Assembly (NCBI GenBank): GCA_025352265.1 | Contig: JANXTS010000027.1 | Location: 1-64,000 of the forward strand | Reading direction: 5' to 3' | Origin: Variovorax sp. | Lineage (GTDB): Bacteria; Pseudomonadota; Gammaproteobacteria; Burkholderiales; Burkholderiaceae_C | Length of the DNA stretch: 64,000 bases | Shown here: positions 34,322 to 43,723 of the stretch, in pieces | How positions within the stretch are numbered: position 1 is the stretch's first letter | Layout: each line of letters begins with the position of its first letter | Notes under the pieces: model-generated | Told to the model about the DNA's origin: nothing | What the model saw: only the letters and a program-made list of their open reading frames with translations | The model's database searches: none | Position numbers and translations under genes: made by a program

Positions 34322-34936
34322 ATGGGCTTTGTCGAACCGATCACTCTTGCATTGCGCGGCATCGCACTGGTACCTCTGGCGCTCATGCATGAAACGGGAT
34401 TGCGCGCTGCTGCAGCCGACGGCGAGTTGTGGAAACTGCGCATCACCTCTGTGCCCGAGCCGGATGACACGCACAGCTACATCGAGACCGCGCTGCAAAT
34501 GCGCGAGGCCGGCAATCGCTTTGCTTTTGCGGTAATCGATGAAGCCACTGGCACGGTTCTCGGCAGCACCAGCTATCACGACATCCTGCCGGCGGTGAAG
34601 CGCCTTGAGATCGGCTACACGTGGTACGCCAAGCGTTGCCAGCGCACGCACATCAACACCACTTGCAAGCTCCTGATGCTGAGCCACGCCTTCGACCTGC
34701 TCGACTGCAACGTGGTGGGCTGGCGCACCGACAACTTCAACCACGCATCGCAGCGCGCCATCGAGCGGCTCGGTGCCCGCAAAGACGGCGTGATACGCGG
34801 CCATGCGATGCGCCGCGACGGCACCATCCGCGACACGGTGATGTACAGCCTGCGCTCGGGCGAATGGCCGGAGGTCAAGGCGCAACTGCTCTATCTGCTC
34901 GACAAGCCAAGTGCGCAAGCAAACGACAAGGAATGA
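34322..34936 (+). CDS. GNAT-family N-acetyltransferase (RimJ/RimL-like)
   Basis: A 204-residue acetyltransferase from the ATG at 34322, which has AGAGG about 9 nt upstream; an in-frame ATG at 34298 would overlap the previous gene and add 8 residues. The RimJ-like pattern is present: PLALMHETGL near the start, FAVIDEATGTVLGSTSYHDI, LEIGYTWYAKRCQRTHINTTCKLLML as the acetyl-CoA-binding region and NHASQRAIERLGARKDGVIR. The substrate is unknown. It stands between the MoxR and VWA genes. Confidence 0.82.
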   Translation: MGFVEPITLALRGIALVPLALMHETGLRAAAADGELWKLRITSVPEPDDTHSYIETALQMREAGNRFAFAVIDEATGTVLGSTSYHDILPAVKRLEIGYTWYAKRCQRTHINTTCKLLMLSHAFDLLDCNVVGWRTDNFNHASQRAIERLGARKDGVIRGHAMRRDGTIRDTVMYSLRSGEWPEVKAQLLYLLDKPSAQANDKE

Positions 34937-34942
34937 TCCGTC

Positions 34943-36130
34943 ATGCTGATCGACTTTTTCTACACCCTGCGCTCGGCCAAGTTGCCGGTTTCGGTCAAGG
35001 AATATCTGGTGCTGCTCGAGGCGTTGAAGGCCGACGTCGTCGGGCCCAACTCCGACAATGCTTTCGGCCTCGATGACTTCTATTACCTCTCGCGTACCTC
35101 GCTGGTAAAGGATGAGAAGCACTACGACAAGTTCGATCGCGCATTCGCCTCCTATTTCAAGGGCGTCGACATGTTGACCGACTTCACCAAGGAAGTGCCG
35201 CTCGACTGGTTGCGTAAAACGCTCGAGCGCGAGTTCACTGCCGAAGAAAAAGCCAAGATCGAAAAGATGGGCTGGGACGAACTCATGGAAACGTTGAAGA
35301 AGCGTTTCGAGGAGCAAAAGGAACGGCACGAAGGCGGCAACAAGTGGATCGGCACTGGCGGCACATCGCCCTTCGGCAACGGCGGCTACAACCCGCAAGG
35401 CGTTCGCATCGGCGGCGCCGGCAAGAACAAGAGCGCGGTCAAGGTGTGGGATCAACGCGCCTACAAAGACTACGACGACAGCCAGGAACTAGGCACGCGC
35501 AACATCAAGATCGCGCTGCGGCGCCTGCGCAAGTTCGCACGCGAAGGCCACGAAGAGGAGCTCGACCTCGACCACACCATCCAGTCGACCGCAGCCAACG
35601 CCGGCTACCTCGACATCAAGATGCGGCCCGAGCGCCACAACAACGTCAAGGTGCTGTTGCTGATGGACGTGGGCGGCACCATGGACGAGCACATACAGCG
35701 CATCGAAGAGCTCTTCTCAGCCGTCAAGACAGAGTTCAAGCACCTCGAGTTCTACTACTTCCACAACTGCGTCTACGACTTCATGTGGAAGAACAACAAG
35801 CGGCGCTTTTCAGAGAAGTTCGCGACGTTGGACATCCTGCGCAAGTACAACAAGGACTACAAGCTCATCTTCGTCGGCGACGCCACGATGAGCCCCTACG
35901 AGATCCTGCAGCCGGGTGGCAGCGTCGAATACAACAACGAAGAAGCGGGCGCCGAATGGATTCAGCGCCTGACGCATGCGTTTCCGAAATTCGCCTGGAT
36001 CAACCCCGAGCCCCAAGGCGTCTGGCAATACCGGCAGAGCATCACGGTCATGCAGCAACTGTTGTCGAACCGCATGTATCCGCTGACGTTAAAGGGCCTC
36101 GAAGAGGCGATGCGGCTGCTTTCCAAATAG
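34943..36130 (+). CDS. VWA-domain protein (CoxE-like), partner of MoxR ATPase
   Basis: A 395-residue protein with an N-terminal helical domain (MLIDFFYTLRSAKLPVSVKEYL), a charged, glycine-rich middle (about residues 115-165) and a C-terminal von Willebrand A domain. The metal-adhesion (MIDAS) motif is LMDVGGTMDEH near residues 239-249, in which the usual DxSxS reads DVGGT, so metal binding may be weak or altered. With the MoxR ATPase at 33212 it forms a MoxR-VWA pair of the type that helps insert cofactors or assemble complexes. The gene starts 6 bp after the GNAT stop. Confidence 0.85.
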   Translation: MLIDFFYTLRSAKLPVSVKEYLVLLEALKADVVGPNSDNAFGLDDFYYLSRTSLVKDEKHYDKFDRAFASYFKGVDMLTDFTKEVPLDWLRKTLEREFTAEEKAKIEKMGWDELMETLKKRFEEQKERHEGGNKWIGTGGTSPFGNGGYNPQGVRIGGAGKNKSAVKVWDQRAYKDYDDSQELGTRNIKIALRRLRKFAREGHEEELDLDHTIQSTAANAGYLDIKMRPERHNNVKVLLLMDVGGTMDEHIQRIEELFSAVKTEFKHLEFYYFHNCVYDFMWKNNKRRFSEKFATLDILRKYNKDYKLIFVGDATMSPYEILQPGGSVEYNNEEAGAEWIQRLTHAFPKFAWINPEPQGVWQYRQSITVMQQLLSNRMYPLTLKGLEEAMRLLSK

Positions 36131-36238
36131 CTTCAACTCACACCGGGCCCGATTCCAAAACGAAAGTTTGAGCATTTCGCTACTTTCAGATACATTAATA
36201 CAAACGTACACACATTCGACCCTCAAAGCCAACACATC

Positions 36239-37147
36239 ATGTCGATCAGCGTCCCGCCCGAAATCTTTACATCGGCCACGGAGGTCGCGTCCTTGGAACA
36301 GCTTGAGCGCGCTCCCGTCGCCAACACGGTGACCATTCGCGGCGTCAGGCTGCCACTGGATGAGCTGGTCAACTACAAGCTGTTCGAGCCAGAACAACGA
36401 CAGCGCTTTCGCGACGAGCTACTAGCCGCAACGCCGTTCCCGCATCTGGTGATTGAAGGAATCTTCAACCCACGCCTACTGGAGTTGGTGCTCGAAGAGT
36501 TCGAGACGCTGTCGACCGGCGGATGGCTCGACGTCAAGAGTCGCTACGAGTCGTTTCGTCGTTCGGTGATCGGCGCCCGCCTCGGGCCAGCCTCACAACT
36601 TTATTTCGACGTCGTCAACTCAGGCTGGTTCACCGAGTGGGTATCGAGCATCACCAGCCGGCCGTACCTCCTGCCCGACCCGCAATTGCATGGCGGTGGT
36701 CTGCACGAGAGCCGCACCGGCGCCTCGTTCGCAATCCATCGCGACTTCGGCCGCCACACCGAGTCCGGACTGGTCAACGAGATGGTTTTCATCACGTATC
36801 TCAACAAAGGTTGGGACCCGACATGGGGCTCGGCGCTCGAACTCTGGGACAAGAAAAAAAACGCCTGCGTCACCAAGGTGCAACCGGAGTTCGGACGTAG
36901 CGTTTTCATGCTGCACGGCAAAGCCAGCTACCACGGGCATACCGATCCGCTCAACGCGCCAGACGGCAGGCCGAGGCGTTCGATCGCTGCCTACTACTAC
37001 AGCAGCCCCGAAGCCGGCAAACCGAGCCGCGACATGCTCAACACGATCTTTATGGACCGCCGTCCGATCGACAAGGCCCTCGCGGTGGCACGCGTGCTGA
37101 CGCCGCCTATCGTCTGGTCGACCATCAAGAAGGTCACCGGCCGCTGA
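36239..37147 (+). CDS. 2-oxoglutarate/Fe(II)-dependent oxygenase (prolyl-4-hydroxylase-like)
   Basis: A 302-residue cytoplasmic protein. A double-stranded beta-helix oxygenase domain is suggested by HRDF (His167-x-Asp169) near the middle, a distal histidine in SYHGHTD near residues 229-234, and the oxoglutarate-anchoring Arg in RPRRSIAAYYY near 244-254. The N-terminal 60 residues are a family-specific extension. Relatives often occur in glycan gene clusters, but here the gene stands alone between the VWA gene and tamA, so no substrate is proposed. A region of 108 bp precedes it, AT-rich and probably its promoter. Confidence 0.75.
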   Translation: MSISVPPEIFTSATEVASLEQLERAPVANTVTIRGVRLPLDELVNYKLFEPEQRQRFRDELLAATPFPHLVIEGIFNPRLLELVLEEFETLSTGGWLDVKSRYESFRRSVIGARLGPASQLYFDVVNSGWFTEWVSSITSRPYLLPDPQLHGGGLHESRTGASFAIHRDFGRHTESGLVNEMVFITYLNKGWDPTWGSALELWDKKKNACVTKVQPEFGRSVFMLHGKASYHGHTDPLNAPDGRPRRSIAAYYYSSPEAGKPSRDMLNTIFMDRRPIDKALAVARVLTPPIVWSTIKKVTGR

Positions 37148-37224
37148 CCACCCCGTTGCGCATGTGACCATGCGGTGCCGTGGGGCATATCGGGCGGGCT
37201 GACCTTGCTGTCAGAATCGACCCG

Positions 37225-39129
37225 ATGGTCAGGAGGGTGCTTTTTTTAACGCCGGCATGGATGCCGGCTTTGTTTTTTGCGAGTGTCCTTCTTCTGCAGG
37301 GATGCAGCGTGCTCTCGGGCCTCACCGGCCACACGCCGCCCGCGGATGCACCTGAAGGCGCACCCGTCGCCAGCAGCGCTGCGCAAGGCGACAAGCGCGA
37401 CGCTTTCACCCTCGAAGTGCGCGGCCCCGACACTGTCCGCGACTACCTTAAGCAGCACCTCGAAATCCAGCGCTACCGCCAGGTCGACGACCTCGGCGCC
37501 GCCGAACTCTCGCGGTTGATGGTCGCAGCCGAGTCCAATGCGCGCGAACTACTCGGCACGCGGGGCTATTTCACGCCGACGCTCACGCTCGAACTCAAGG
37601 AAACCCCCGCCGCCGGCGCCAAAGCCCCCCGCGAAGTCGTCATCGCGGTCGAGCCCGGCGAGGTGACACATGTCAGCTCAGTGCAGATCGGCTTTGCCGG
37701 CCCGATCGAGAACGACCCGACATCGCAAGCGCAGCGCGACGCGGTACGAGTCGGTTGGTCGTTGCGAGCCGGGCAGCCGTTCAACCAGCTGGCCTGGGAC
37801 AACGCCAAGGCCGTGGCATTGCGCAACCTGACGGCCAAGCGCTACCCGACCGGCACCATTCTGACGAGCCTGGCCGATGTCGACGCCGATCGGCAGGAGG
37901 CGAAGTTGTCGGTCGATTACCAGTCCGGACCGGCTTACCGCTTTGGCCCGCTCCAGGTACGCGGAAGCGAACGCTACGACGCAGATGGCGCGCGTCGTCT
38001 GGCCCGAGTGCCGACGGGCTCCGACTACGACCAGCAAAAGCTGCTCGATGCCCAACAGCGCCTTGCCAGCAGCGGCTACTACGACTCGGTCTTTCTGACC
38101 CTCGACACTGAAGGCACCAACCCGACCGCAGCACCGGTGATCGCGCAACTGCGCGAAGCACCGCTGCAGAAAATCGTGCTTGGCGTGGGCTTCACCACCG
38201 ACAGTGGACCGCGCATTTCGGTCGACCACATCGACAACAAAATGCCGGTGCTCGGCTGGCGCGCCGTATCGCGGCTTTCGGTCGACCGTGCAGCCCGATC
38301 GCTCGGCTCCGAGTGGAACGCGATTCCGGGCGACAACGGCTGGCGCTGGTTCGCGAGCGGAGAGCTGAAGCGCGAAACCGCCGGCACCTACGACGTGGAC
38401 AGCGGTCGCTTGCGCAGCGGCCGCAGCAAAGCAGGGGACCACATAGACCGCAGCTATTTCCTGCAATACGACTACGCGCAGAACCGCGGCTCCAACGCGC
38501 CGCCGTCAGCTTCGGCGATAAGTGCCAATTGGGGCTGGACCGGGCGCTACTTCGACAACAACACCGCACCGACGCGCGGTCAGGCACTTGCGCTCGAGGT
38601 CGGGCTCGGCTACGCGCTGACCGGAGAACAGACCCCATTTACCCGCACTTACGCGCGCTGGCTCGGCATCGTGCCGATCGGTGCCGTGCCCGAAGACGGT
38701 ACGCAGGCACGCCGCAGCCGATTGCAGTTGCGGATCGAAGGCGGCGTGGTCTTAGCCAAAGACAGCGCACAGATTCCGTCGACGCTGATGTTTTTGACGG
38801 GCGGTGACACCACGGTACGCGGCTACAGCTACCGGCAAATCGGCACGGTTCGCAGCGACGGCACGATCGTCGCGGGCCGTTACCTTGCGGTCGCCAGCGT
38901 TGAATGGCAACGTCCAGTCGTCTATGCCGGAAAGCTCACGGATTTCGAGAGCGTGACCTTCGTGGATGCCGGTGCCGTAGCCGACAAGCCAGGGTTGTTG
39001 AAGGCGAAAGTCGGCTTGGGTGCCGGCGTGCGTTGGCGCAGCCCGGTGGGGCCGGTGCAGGCCGATGTGGCATATGGCGTCGACATCAAGAAGTTCAGGC
39101 TGCACTTGCGGCTTGGCTTTACTTTTTGA
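37225..39129 (+). CDS. tamA: TamA-type outer-membrane assembly protein (BamA/Omp85 family)
   Basis: A 634-residue Omp85-family protein. From the ATG at 37225 it has a signal peptide with MVRRVLFL and a lipobox-like LLLQGCS (Cys near residue 27), so it may be lipid-anchored or use the Cys only incidentally. POTRA-like repeats follow (about residues 55-310), then a 16-strand barrel with GYALTGEQTPFTRTYARWLG, the LTGGDTTVRGYSYR motif near residues 530-543 and the terminal LHLRLGFTF ending in Phe. tamB lies 23 bp downstream. Together they promote insertion of outer-membrane proteins and lipid transport. The ATG at 37261 is an alternative start. Confidence 0.88.
   Translation: MVRRVLFLTPAWMPALFFASVLLLQGCSVLSGLTGHTPPADAPEGAPVASSAAQGDKRDAFTLEVRGPDTVRDYLKQHLEIQRYRQVDDLGAAELSRLMVAAESNARELLGTRGYFTPTLTLELKETPAAGAKAPREVVIAVEPGEVTHVSSVQIGFAGPIENDPTSQAQRDAVRVGWSLRAGQPFNQLAWDNAKAVALRNLTAKRYPTGTILTSLADVDADRQEAKLSVDYQSGPAYRFGPLQVRGSERYDADGARRLARVPTGSDYDQQKLLDAQQRLASSGYYDSVFLTLDTEGTNPTAAPVIAQLREAPLQKIVLGVGFTTDSGPRISVDHIDNKMPVLGWRAVSRLSVDRAARSLGSEWNAIPGDNGWRWFASGELKRETAGTYDVDSGRLRSGRSKAGDHIDRSYFLQYDYAQNRGSNAPPSASAISANWGWTGRYFDNNTAPTRGQALALEVGLGYALTGEQTPFTRTYARWLGIVPIGAVPEDGTQARRSRLQLRIEGGVVLAKDSAQIPSTLMFLTGGDTTVRGYSYRQIGTVRSDGTIVAGRYLAVASVEWQRPVVYAGKLTDFESVTFVDAGAVADKPGLLKAKVGLGAGVRWRSPVGPVQADVAYGVDIKKFRLHLRLGFTF
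37251..37278 (+). terminator. Terminator-like hairpin over the predicted tamA start
   Basis: GCCGGCAT and ATGCCGGC form a perfect 8-bp stem with a GG loop, followed by TTTGTTTTTT, the shape of an intrinsic terminator. It lies 26-54 bp inside tamA if the ATG at 37225 is used. It may end transcription from the upstream oxygenase gene, act as an attenuator, or show that tamA starts at 37261. Confidence 0.55.
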
Positions 39130-39152
39130 GATCGCGCTACCCGACCAGCACG

Positions 39153-42100
39153 ATGGGCAAAGAAGCCGAATCTCCCCACTCGTCCGAGGCGACAGTCGCC
39201 GGGGGAGCCGCGGGGACCCGAACGCCGGTGGTCCGACGTTCGCGCACCCGGCGTGCCGTGCGCGCGCTGGCGTGGAGCTTCGTCGGGCTCATCGCGCTGG
39301 TGCTCGCACTGACCGCGGGCGCCTGGTTGTGGCTGGGGTCGAACCAGTCGCTGGCCTTTGCACTCACGCAAGCGGCAAAGCATCTGCCGGTTGGCCAATC
39401 GCTTGAAAGCCGCGACGTCAGCGGCTCGCTGCGCACAGGTGGGCACATCGGCTGGCTGCGATGGCAAGGCGCGACGTTGGTAGTTGAGGTACACGAGGTA
39501 AAAATCGGATGGGCGCTGGCGCCGCTTTTGAAGCGCAAGGTCCAACTGGGAGAAGTTCACGCGGCGCAATTGCTAATCGAGCGCCGCGGTCCGCCGGACA
39601 CGACCCCCACTGAACCATTGGAGCAACTGACGCTGCCGATCGATGTCGAGTTGCCGTTTCGCATCGACGATTTGCGCTGGACCGGGCCACCGGCGCTGCA
39701 AGCCACGAACCTGTCGGGCCTCTACAAATACGCCAACGCGCAGCATGCGCTGGACGTCACCGGCGTCGACATCGCCGACGGGCATTACAGCGCCCGCGTT
39801 GCACTGCAAGGCCCGACGCCGATGGCGATCGACGCGGCACTCGATGGTCGCGTGAAGGCGCCGCTGGCCGAAGGCCGCAGCATCGACGTGGCGGCCGATG
39901 CCACGATCAAGGGCACGTTGAGTGGCGCAGCCGCACGCCTGCGGGTGGGCGCGCAATTGAAGCCGGCCGATGCCACGACGCCTGTCGCGGGTGAGCTCAT
40001 GCAAGCCGCCCTGCAAGCCCAGATCGCGCCATGGCAAGCGCAGCCGGTGATCGATGCGCATGTCGATCTGCGAAACGTCGACGCCGCGAGCCTCTGGCCC
40101 GGCGCACCTCGAACACAACTGACCGGCACCATCGCGCTGCAACCCGACGCCGCCGTAGGCCCAGCCGCATGGCAGGCGCGGGGCAACATCCGCAACGCGC
40201 TGCCCGGCGCCTGGGACCTCGGCAAATTGCCGCTCGAACAGGTGGAGGCCGATGTCGGTTTCGATGGCACCACCTGGAAGATCGCCGACGCCACGGTGCA
40301 CGCTGGCGGCGGTCGCATCGATGCCGAAGGCGCCTGGGCTCCTGCCCCGGCGCCATGGCGAGCCACCGCCACAGTGAGCGGCGTAAGGCCTGGCGAGCTG
40401 CACACCGAGCTGGCCGGCGCGCCCATCAATGGCCGCGTTACTGCCGAGCAAAATGGCGATGCGCTGACCTTCGACGTGGCGCTACAAGCCGAAGGCGGCG
40501 CCGGTACTAACTCGCTCAAGGGCTTGAAGCTCGATCGCGCCGTGGCCCGAGGTCAGTGGCTCTTTCAAAACCAGACACTCGACTTGCGCATGCTGCGCAT
40601 CAATGCCGAGCGCGCGAGCGTCGACGGCAAGCTGCAATGGCGTGTGGCCGAGCAGGCGGGCAGCGGTAACCTGAACGTCGTCTTGCCAGGCGCCAGCGCG
40701 GAACTGCAGGGACGCATCGCGCCGAACCAGGGCGGCGGCGAACTCAAGGCACGCATCGACGATGCGGCGACATTGCAGACGTGGATCGAAGGACTGCCCG
40801 GACTTGCATCGTCTTTTGCCGGCAGCAGCGCGCAAGGTGCCGCACGTCTCGATGCCAGCTGGCAAGGTGGCTGGTTGGCTGTGCAACGGCGCTTGCAAAG
40901 CGCAACGACGCCTTCGCCGCGCGGCACCGCGGAGCCGACCGTGCAAGCGACGCTGATCGCGCAGAAGCTCGATCTTCGGTTGCCGGCGCCCGCTTCTGCT
41001 TCTGCTTCTGCTTCTGCTTCGCCGACCATTCAACTGCGCGGCATCCGCGCAGAGCTGGCCGGCAGCCTCGCGCAAGCCACCTTGTCGCTGCAAGGCGAGG
41101 CCAGCACCGGCACGCAAAAGATCACGCTCGACACACGCGCCAGCGGCGGCCTCGAGCGCGCCGATCAATGGCGCGCAACGATCTCCAGCCTGCATCTGCA
41201 GGCGCAGGACAGCACGCGGCCCGGCCCCTGGACGCTGGAGCTGAGCCGCGCCATCAGCGCCACCATCCGCAGCACGGCCGCGAATGGCAAGACGGCCGCG
41301 CGGCTCGACGTCGAAGCTTCGGCCGCAGGTGCGACATTGCGCGGCCCGGTGCCTGGCACGGTGCGCATCGACTGGCAGCCGTTGCGCTTCAGCCAGAGCG
41401 GCACGCCGACCAACCGCGTGTATCGCTTGCAATCGCAAGGCAAGCTGCAAGGTTTGCCGATGGTCTGGGCCAGCGCGCTAGGCGCCAGCACGGCGCTCGC
41501 CGATGCCGGCGTCACTGGCGACTTGTTGTTCGACGGCGATTGGGACATCGATGCCGGCGACGCACTTCGCGCCCAGGTGCGGCTTGCTCGGCAAAGTGGC
41601 GACATCCGCGTGCAGGCCGGCGAAGCGGCTCTCATCACCCGCATCACGAGCCGTGGCACTGGCACGGCCACCGAGCGCACGATGACGGCATCCGATGGCG
41701 ACGCCGTCGGCCCCAGCACACCGGCCGGCCTACGCCAGGCGGAGCTCAAAGTCGACGCCCGGGGCGATGCGATCAAGGCAACGTTGGCGTGGGACAGCGA
41801 GCGCGCCGGACAGCTCAACGCCGAGGTCTCGAGCCGCCTGGTGCAACATGACGGCGGATGGCAGTGGGCCACGGACGCGCCGCTAGCCGGCCGGCTCACC
41901 GCCAAGCTGCCGAGCCTGGGCGTCTGGTCGATTCTTGCGCCGCCCGGCTGGCGCGTGGCAGGCACGCTCCAAGCAGATGCGACGCTGTCGGGCAACCGCG
42001 CAGCACCGCGCTGGAACGGCACGCTGAGCGCCGACCAGCTCGCGTTGCGCGCGCCTGTCGAAGGGCTCGATTTGCGCGACGGCCGCCTGCGCGTAGCGCT

Positions 42101-43310
42101 CTCGGGAGATCGCGTCGAAATCACAGAATTCACGCTCAAGGGCGGCGCCGGCAGCACGGCACGCATTGCGGGCCAGAGCGGCAACAGGAGCACGGCAGCC
42201 AGCGAAGCCTCGAGCGATGGCGGCACCTTGTCGGCCCTCGGCGAAGTGCGATGGAATGCCGATGCGACCACCACGAGTCCTGGCATACGCATGTCGGTGC
42301 AAGGCAAGTTGACGCGATTGCGGGTGCTCGTGCGCACCGATCGGCAGGCCACGATTTCCGGCAACGTGCAGGCTCGCCTCGACAACGGCCAGTTCACCGT
42401 TCGCGGCGACCTCAAGACCGATCGTGCCGTGATCATCCTGCCGGACGAAACTGCACCCAGCCTGGGCAGTGATGTCGTGGTTCATTCCGCCGCCAAAGAC
42501 CGCGAAGCCGCAGCGCAAGCCAGGCGCGACGCCACCGCGCGCGCTGCTGAAAGTACGTCGACTAACAACGCTGCCCGACCGCAGACCGCCAAGCGGCCAG
42601 ACATCGCTGTGACCTTCGATCTCGGCGATGACTTCGCAGTGCAGGGCCGCGGCATCACGACGCGACTCGAAGGCAAGCTCGACATTCGCAGCACCTCGCT
42701 CACGGCGCCGCCGCGCATTACCGGCGAAGTCAAGACGGTGCGCGGGCGCTATCGCTCGTACGGTCAGGAACTCGACGTCGAAAGTGGCCTGGCCCGTTTC
42801 AACGGCCCGTTCGACAACCCGTCGCTCGACATCCTGGCCATCCGGCCGAACATCACCCAGCGCGCCGGCGTGCAAATCACCGGCACTGCGCAATCGCCAC
42901 GCGTGCGGCTTTATTCGGAGCCGGCGCTGTCCGACGCGGAGACGCTGTCGTGGGTGATCCTCGGACGCGCGCAGGCCAGCAGCGGAGGCGAATCGTTGCT
43001 GCTGCAACAGGCCGCGCTCGCATTGCTCGGCGGGCTCGGCAAGGGCGGTACCGGCGGCAGCCTGGCGAGCCGCTTCGGACTGGACGAAATCGGCTTCAAG
43101 GGCCCTGGCAGCGGTGGCGACCTGCGCGAATCCGCGGTGACGCTGGGCAAGCGGCTGTCGTCCGACTTCTACGTGACCTACGAACGCAGCATCGGCGGCA
43201 CTTTCGGCACGCTCTTCATCTTCTACGACCTCACGCGGCGCCTGACCCTGCGCGGCCAAGCCGGACAGAAGAGCGGGCTCGACCTGATCTACACGCTCAA
43301 ATACGACTGA
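39153..43310 (+). CDS. tamB: TamB-type translocation and assembly module (AsmA-like)
   Basis: A 1385-residue inner-membrane-anchored periplasmic protein. The ATG at 39153 gives a polar lead, a basic VRRSRTRRAVRAL stretch and one membrane anchor (SFVGLIALVLALTAGAWLWLG, about residues 40-60). A long beta-rich, repetitive region follows, as in AsmA-like lipid-bridging proteins, ending in the DUF490 (TamB) domain with VRGRYRSYGQELDVESG and the final YERSIGGTFGTLFIFYDLTRRLTLRGQ. It pairs with TamA. A run of Ala-Ser repeats sits near residue 614. Confidence 0.92.
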   Translation: MGKEAESPHSSEATVAGGAAGTRTPVVRRSRTRRAVRALAWSFVGLIALVLALTAGAWLWLGSNQSLAFALTQAAKHLPVGQSLESRDVSGSLRTGGHIGWLRWQGATLVVEVHEVKIGWALAPLLKRKVQLGEVHAAQLLIERRGPPDTTPTEPLEQLTLPIDVELPFRIDDLRWTGPPALQATNLSGLYKYANAQHALDVTGVDIADGHYSARVALQGPTPMAIDAALDGRVKAPLAEGRSIDVAADATIKGTLSGAAARLRVGAQLKPADATTPVAGELMQAALQAQIAPWQAQPVIDAHVDLRNVDAASLWPGAPRTQLTGTIALQPDAAVGPAAWQARGNIRNALPGAWDLGKLPLEQVEADVGFDGTTWKIADATVHAGGGRIDAEGAWAPAPAPWRATATVSGVRPGELHTELAGAPINGRVTAEQNGDALTFDVALQAEGGAGTNSLKGLKLDRAVARGQWLFQNQTLDLRMLRINAERASVDGKLQWRVAEQAGSGNLNVVLPGASAELQGRIAPNQGGGELKARIDDAATLQTWIEGLPGLASSFAGSSAQGAARLDASWQGGWLAVQRRLQSATTPSPRGTAEPTVQATLIAQKLDLRLPAPASASASASASPTIQLRGIRAELAGSLAQATLSLQGEASTGTQKITLDTRASGGLERADQWRATISSLHLQAQDSTRPGPWTLELSRAISATIRSTAANGKTAARLDVEASAAGATLRGPVPGTVRIDWQPLRFSQSGTPTNRVYRLQSQGKLQGLPMVWASALGASTALADAGVTGDLLFDGDWDIDAGDALRAQVRLARQSGDIRVQAGEAALITRITSRGTGTATERTMTASDGDAVGPSTPAGLRQAELKVDARGDAIKATLAWDSERAGQLNAEVSSRLVQHDGGWQWATDAPLAGRLTAKLPSLGVWSILAPPGWRVAGTLQADATLSGNRAAPRWNGTLSADQLALRAPVEGLDLRDGRLRVALSGDRVEITEFTLKGGAGSTARIAGQSGNRSTAASEASSDGGTLSALGEVRWNADATTTSPGIRMSVQGKLTRLRVLVRTDRQATISGNVQARLDNGQFTVRGDLKTDRAVIILPDETAPSLGSDVVVHSAAKDREAAAQARRDATARAAESTSTNNAARPQTAKRPDIAVTFDLGDDFAVQGRGITTRLEGKLDIRSTSLTAPPRITGEVKTVRGRYRSYGQELDVESGLARFNGPFDNPSLDILAIRPNITQRAGVQITGTAQSPRVRLYSEPALSDAETLSWVILGRAQASSGGESLLLQQAALALLGGLGKGGTGGSLASRFGLDEIGFKGPGSGGDLRESAVTLGKRLSSDFYVTYERSIGGTFGTLFIFYDLTRRLTLRGQAGQKSGLDLIYTLKYD
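40992..41021 (+). repeat. GCTTCT hexanucleotide tandem repeat within tamB
   Basis: Four perfect GCTTCT units and a fifth GCTTCG encode five Ala-Ser pairs. The unit is 6 bp, so copy-number change would alter the length of a linker without shifting the frame. Confidence 0.85.
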
Positions 43311-43367
43311 ACTGTTAAAGTCGCCGCCGTTGTGCAGCGCCTTTGATGAGCGGCCTCCGCGTGCACC

Positions 43368-43442
43368 GTCCTCGTAGTTCAATGGATAGAACGGGGTCCT
43401 CCTAAGACTCAGATACAGGTTCGATTCCTGTCGAGGGCACCA
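43368..43442 (+). tRNA. tRNA-Arg (anticodon CCU)
   Basis: The 75-nt gene folds as a cloverleaf: acceptor arms GTCCTCG and CGAGGGC, D arm GTTCAATGGATAGAAC, anticodon stem GGGTC/GACTC with loop CTCCTAA (anticodon CCT in DNA), and T arm CAGGTTCGATTCCTG. The CCA end is encoded (43440-43442). It reads the rare AGG codon. Confidence 0.95.
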
Positions 43443-43531
43443 AGGCCCTGGGCTTGAGATTTGTTTTTTTGTGTACTTAAGTGTGACCTAGTTCCTCCCG
43501 CCAAAAGGATGACGTAGGCACAATTGCTTAC

Positions 43532-43723
43532 ATGGCACAAAGCACACAAACCTCTCACGAATGGTGGAAAGACAAATCGGACTCGACCGAGCGAGCCGCT
43601 TTCACCCAGTCTTATCGTTCGGGCCAGCGCGAGCAGCGCGCCGCCGGTTGGCGTCGCAACGTGATGCTCGGTTTCCTGATCATCGCAATTCCCGTGTTGA
43701 TTCGCCTGCTGATCGCATCATGA
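43532..43723 (+). CDS. Small single-pass membrane protein, hypothetical
   Basis: A 63-residue protein with a charged N-terminal half (HEWWKDKSDSTERAAFTQSYRSGQ, written here only in part as HEWWKDKSD) and a C-terminal membrane segment of about 18 residues (VMLGFLIIAIPVLIRLLIA). Its stop overlaps the start of the next small gene (ATGA), so the two are probably translated together. It lies 89 bp after tRNA-Arg. The family is not recognised. Confidence 0.5.
   Translation: MAQSTQTSHEWWKDKSDSTERAAFTQSYRSGQREQRAAGWRRNVMLGFLIIAIPVLIRLLIAS

Noticed and set aside
37148..37224. Start of tamA at a GTG at 37180.
   Set aside because: The added 15 residues are not signal-peptide-like and would precede the natural n-region MVRR.
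40992..41021. Phase-variable switch in tamB.
   Set aside because: The 6-bp unit keeps the frame, so slippage cannot turn the gene on or off.
43368..43442. Attachment site or integrated element at tRNA-Arg.
   Set aside because: No integrase gene and no repeat of the tRNA 3' end were seen in the following sequence.
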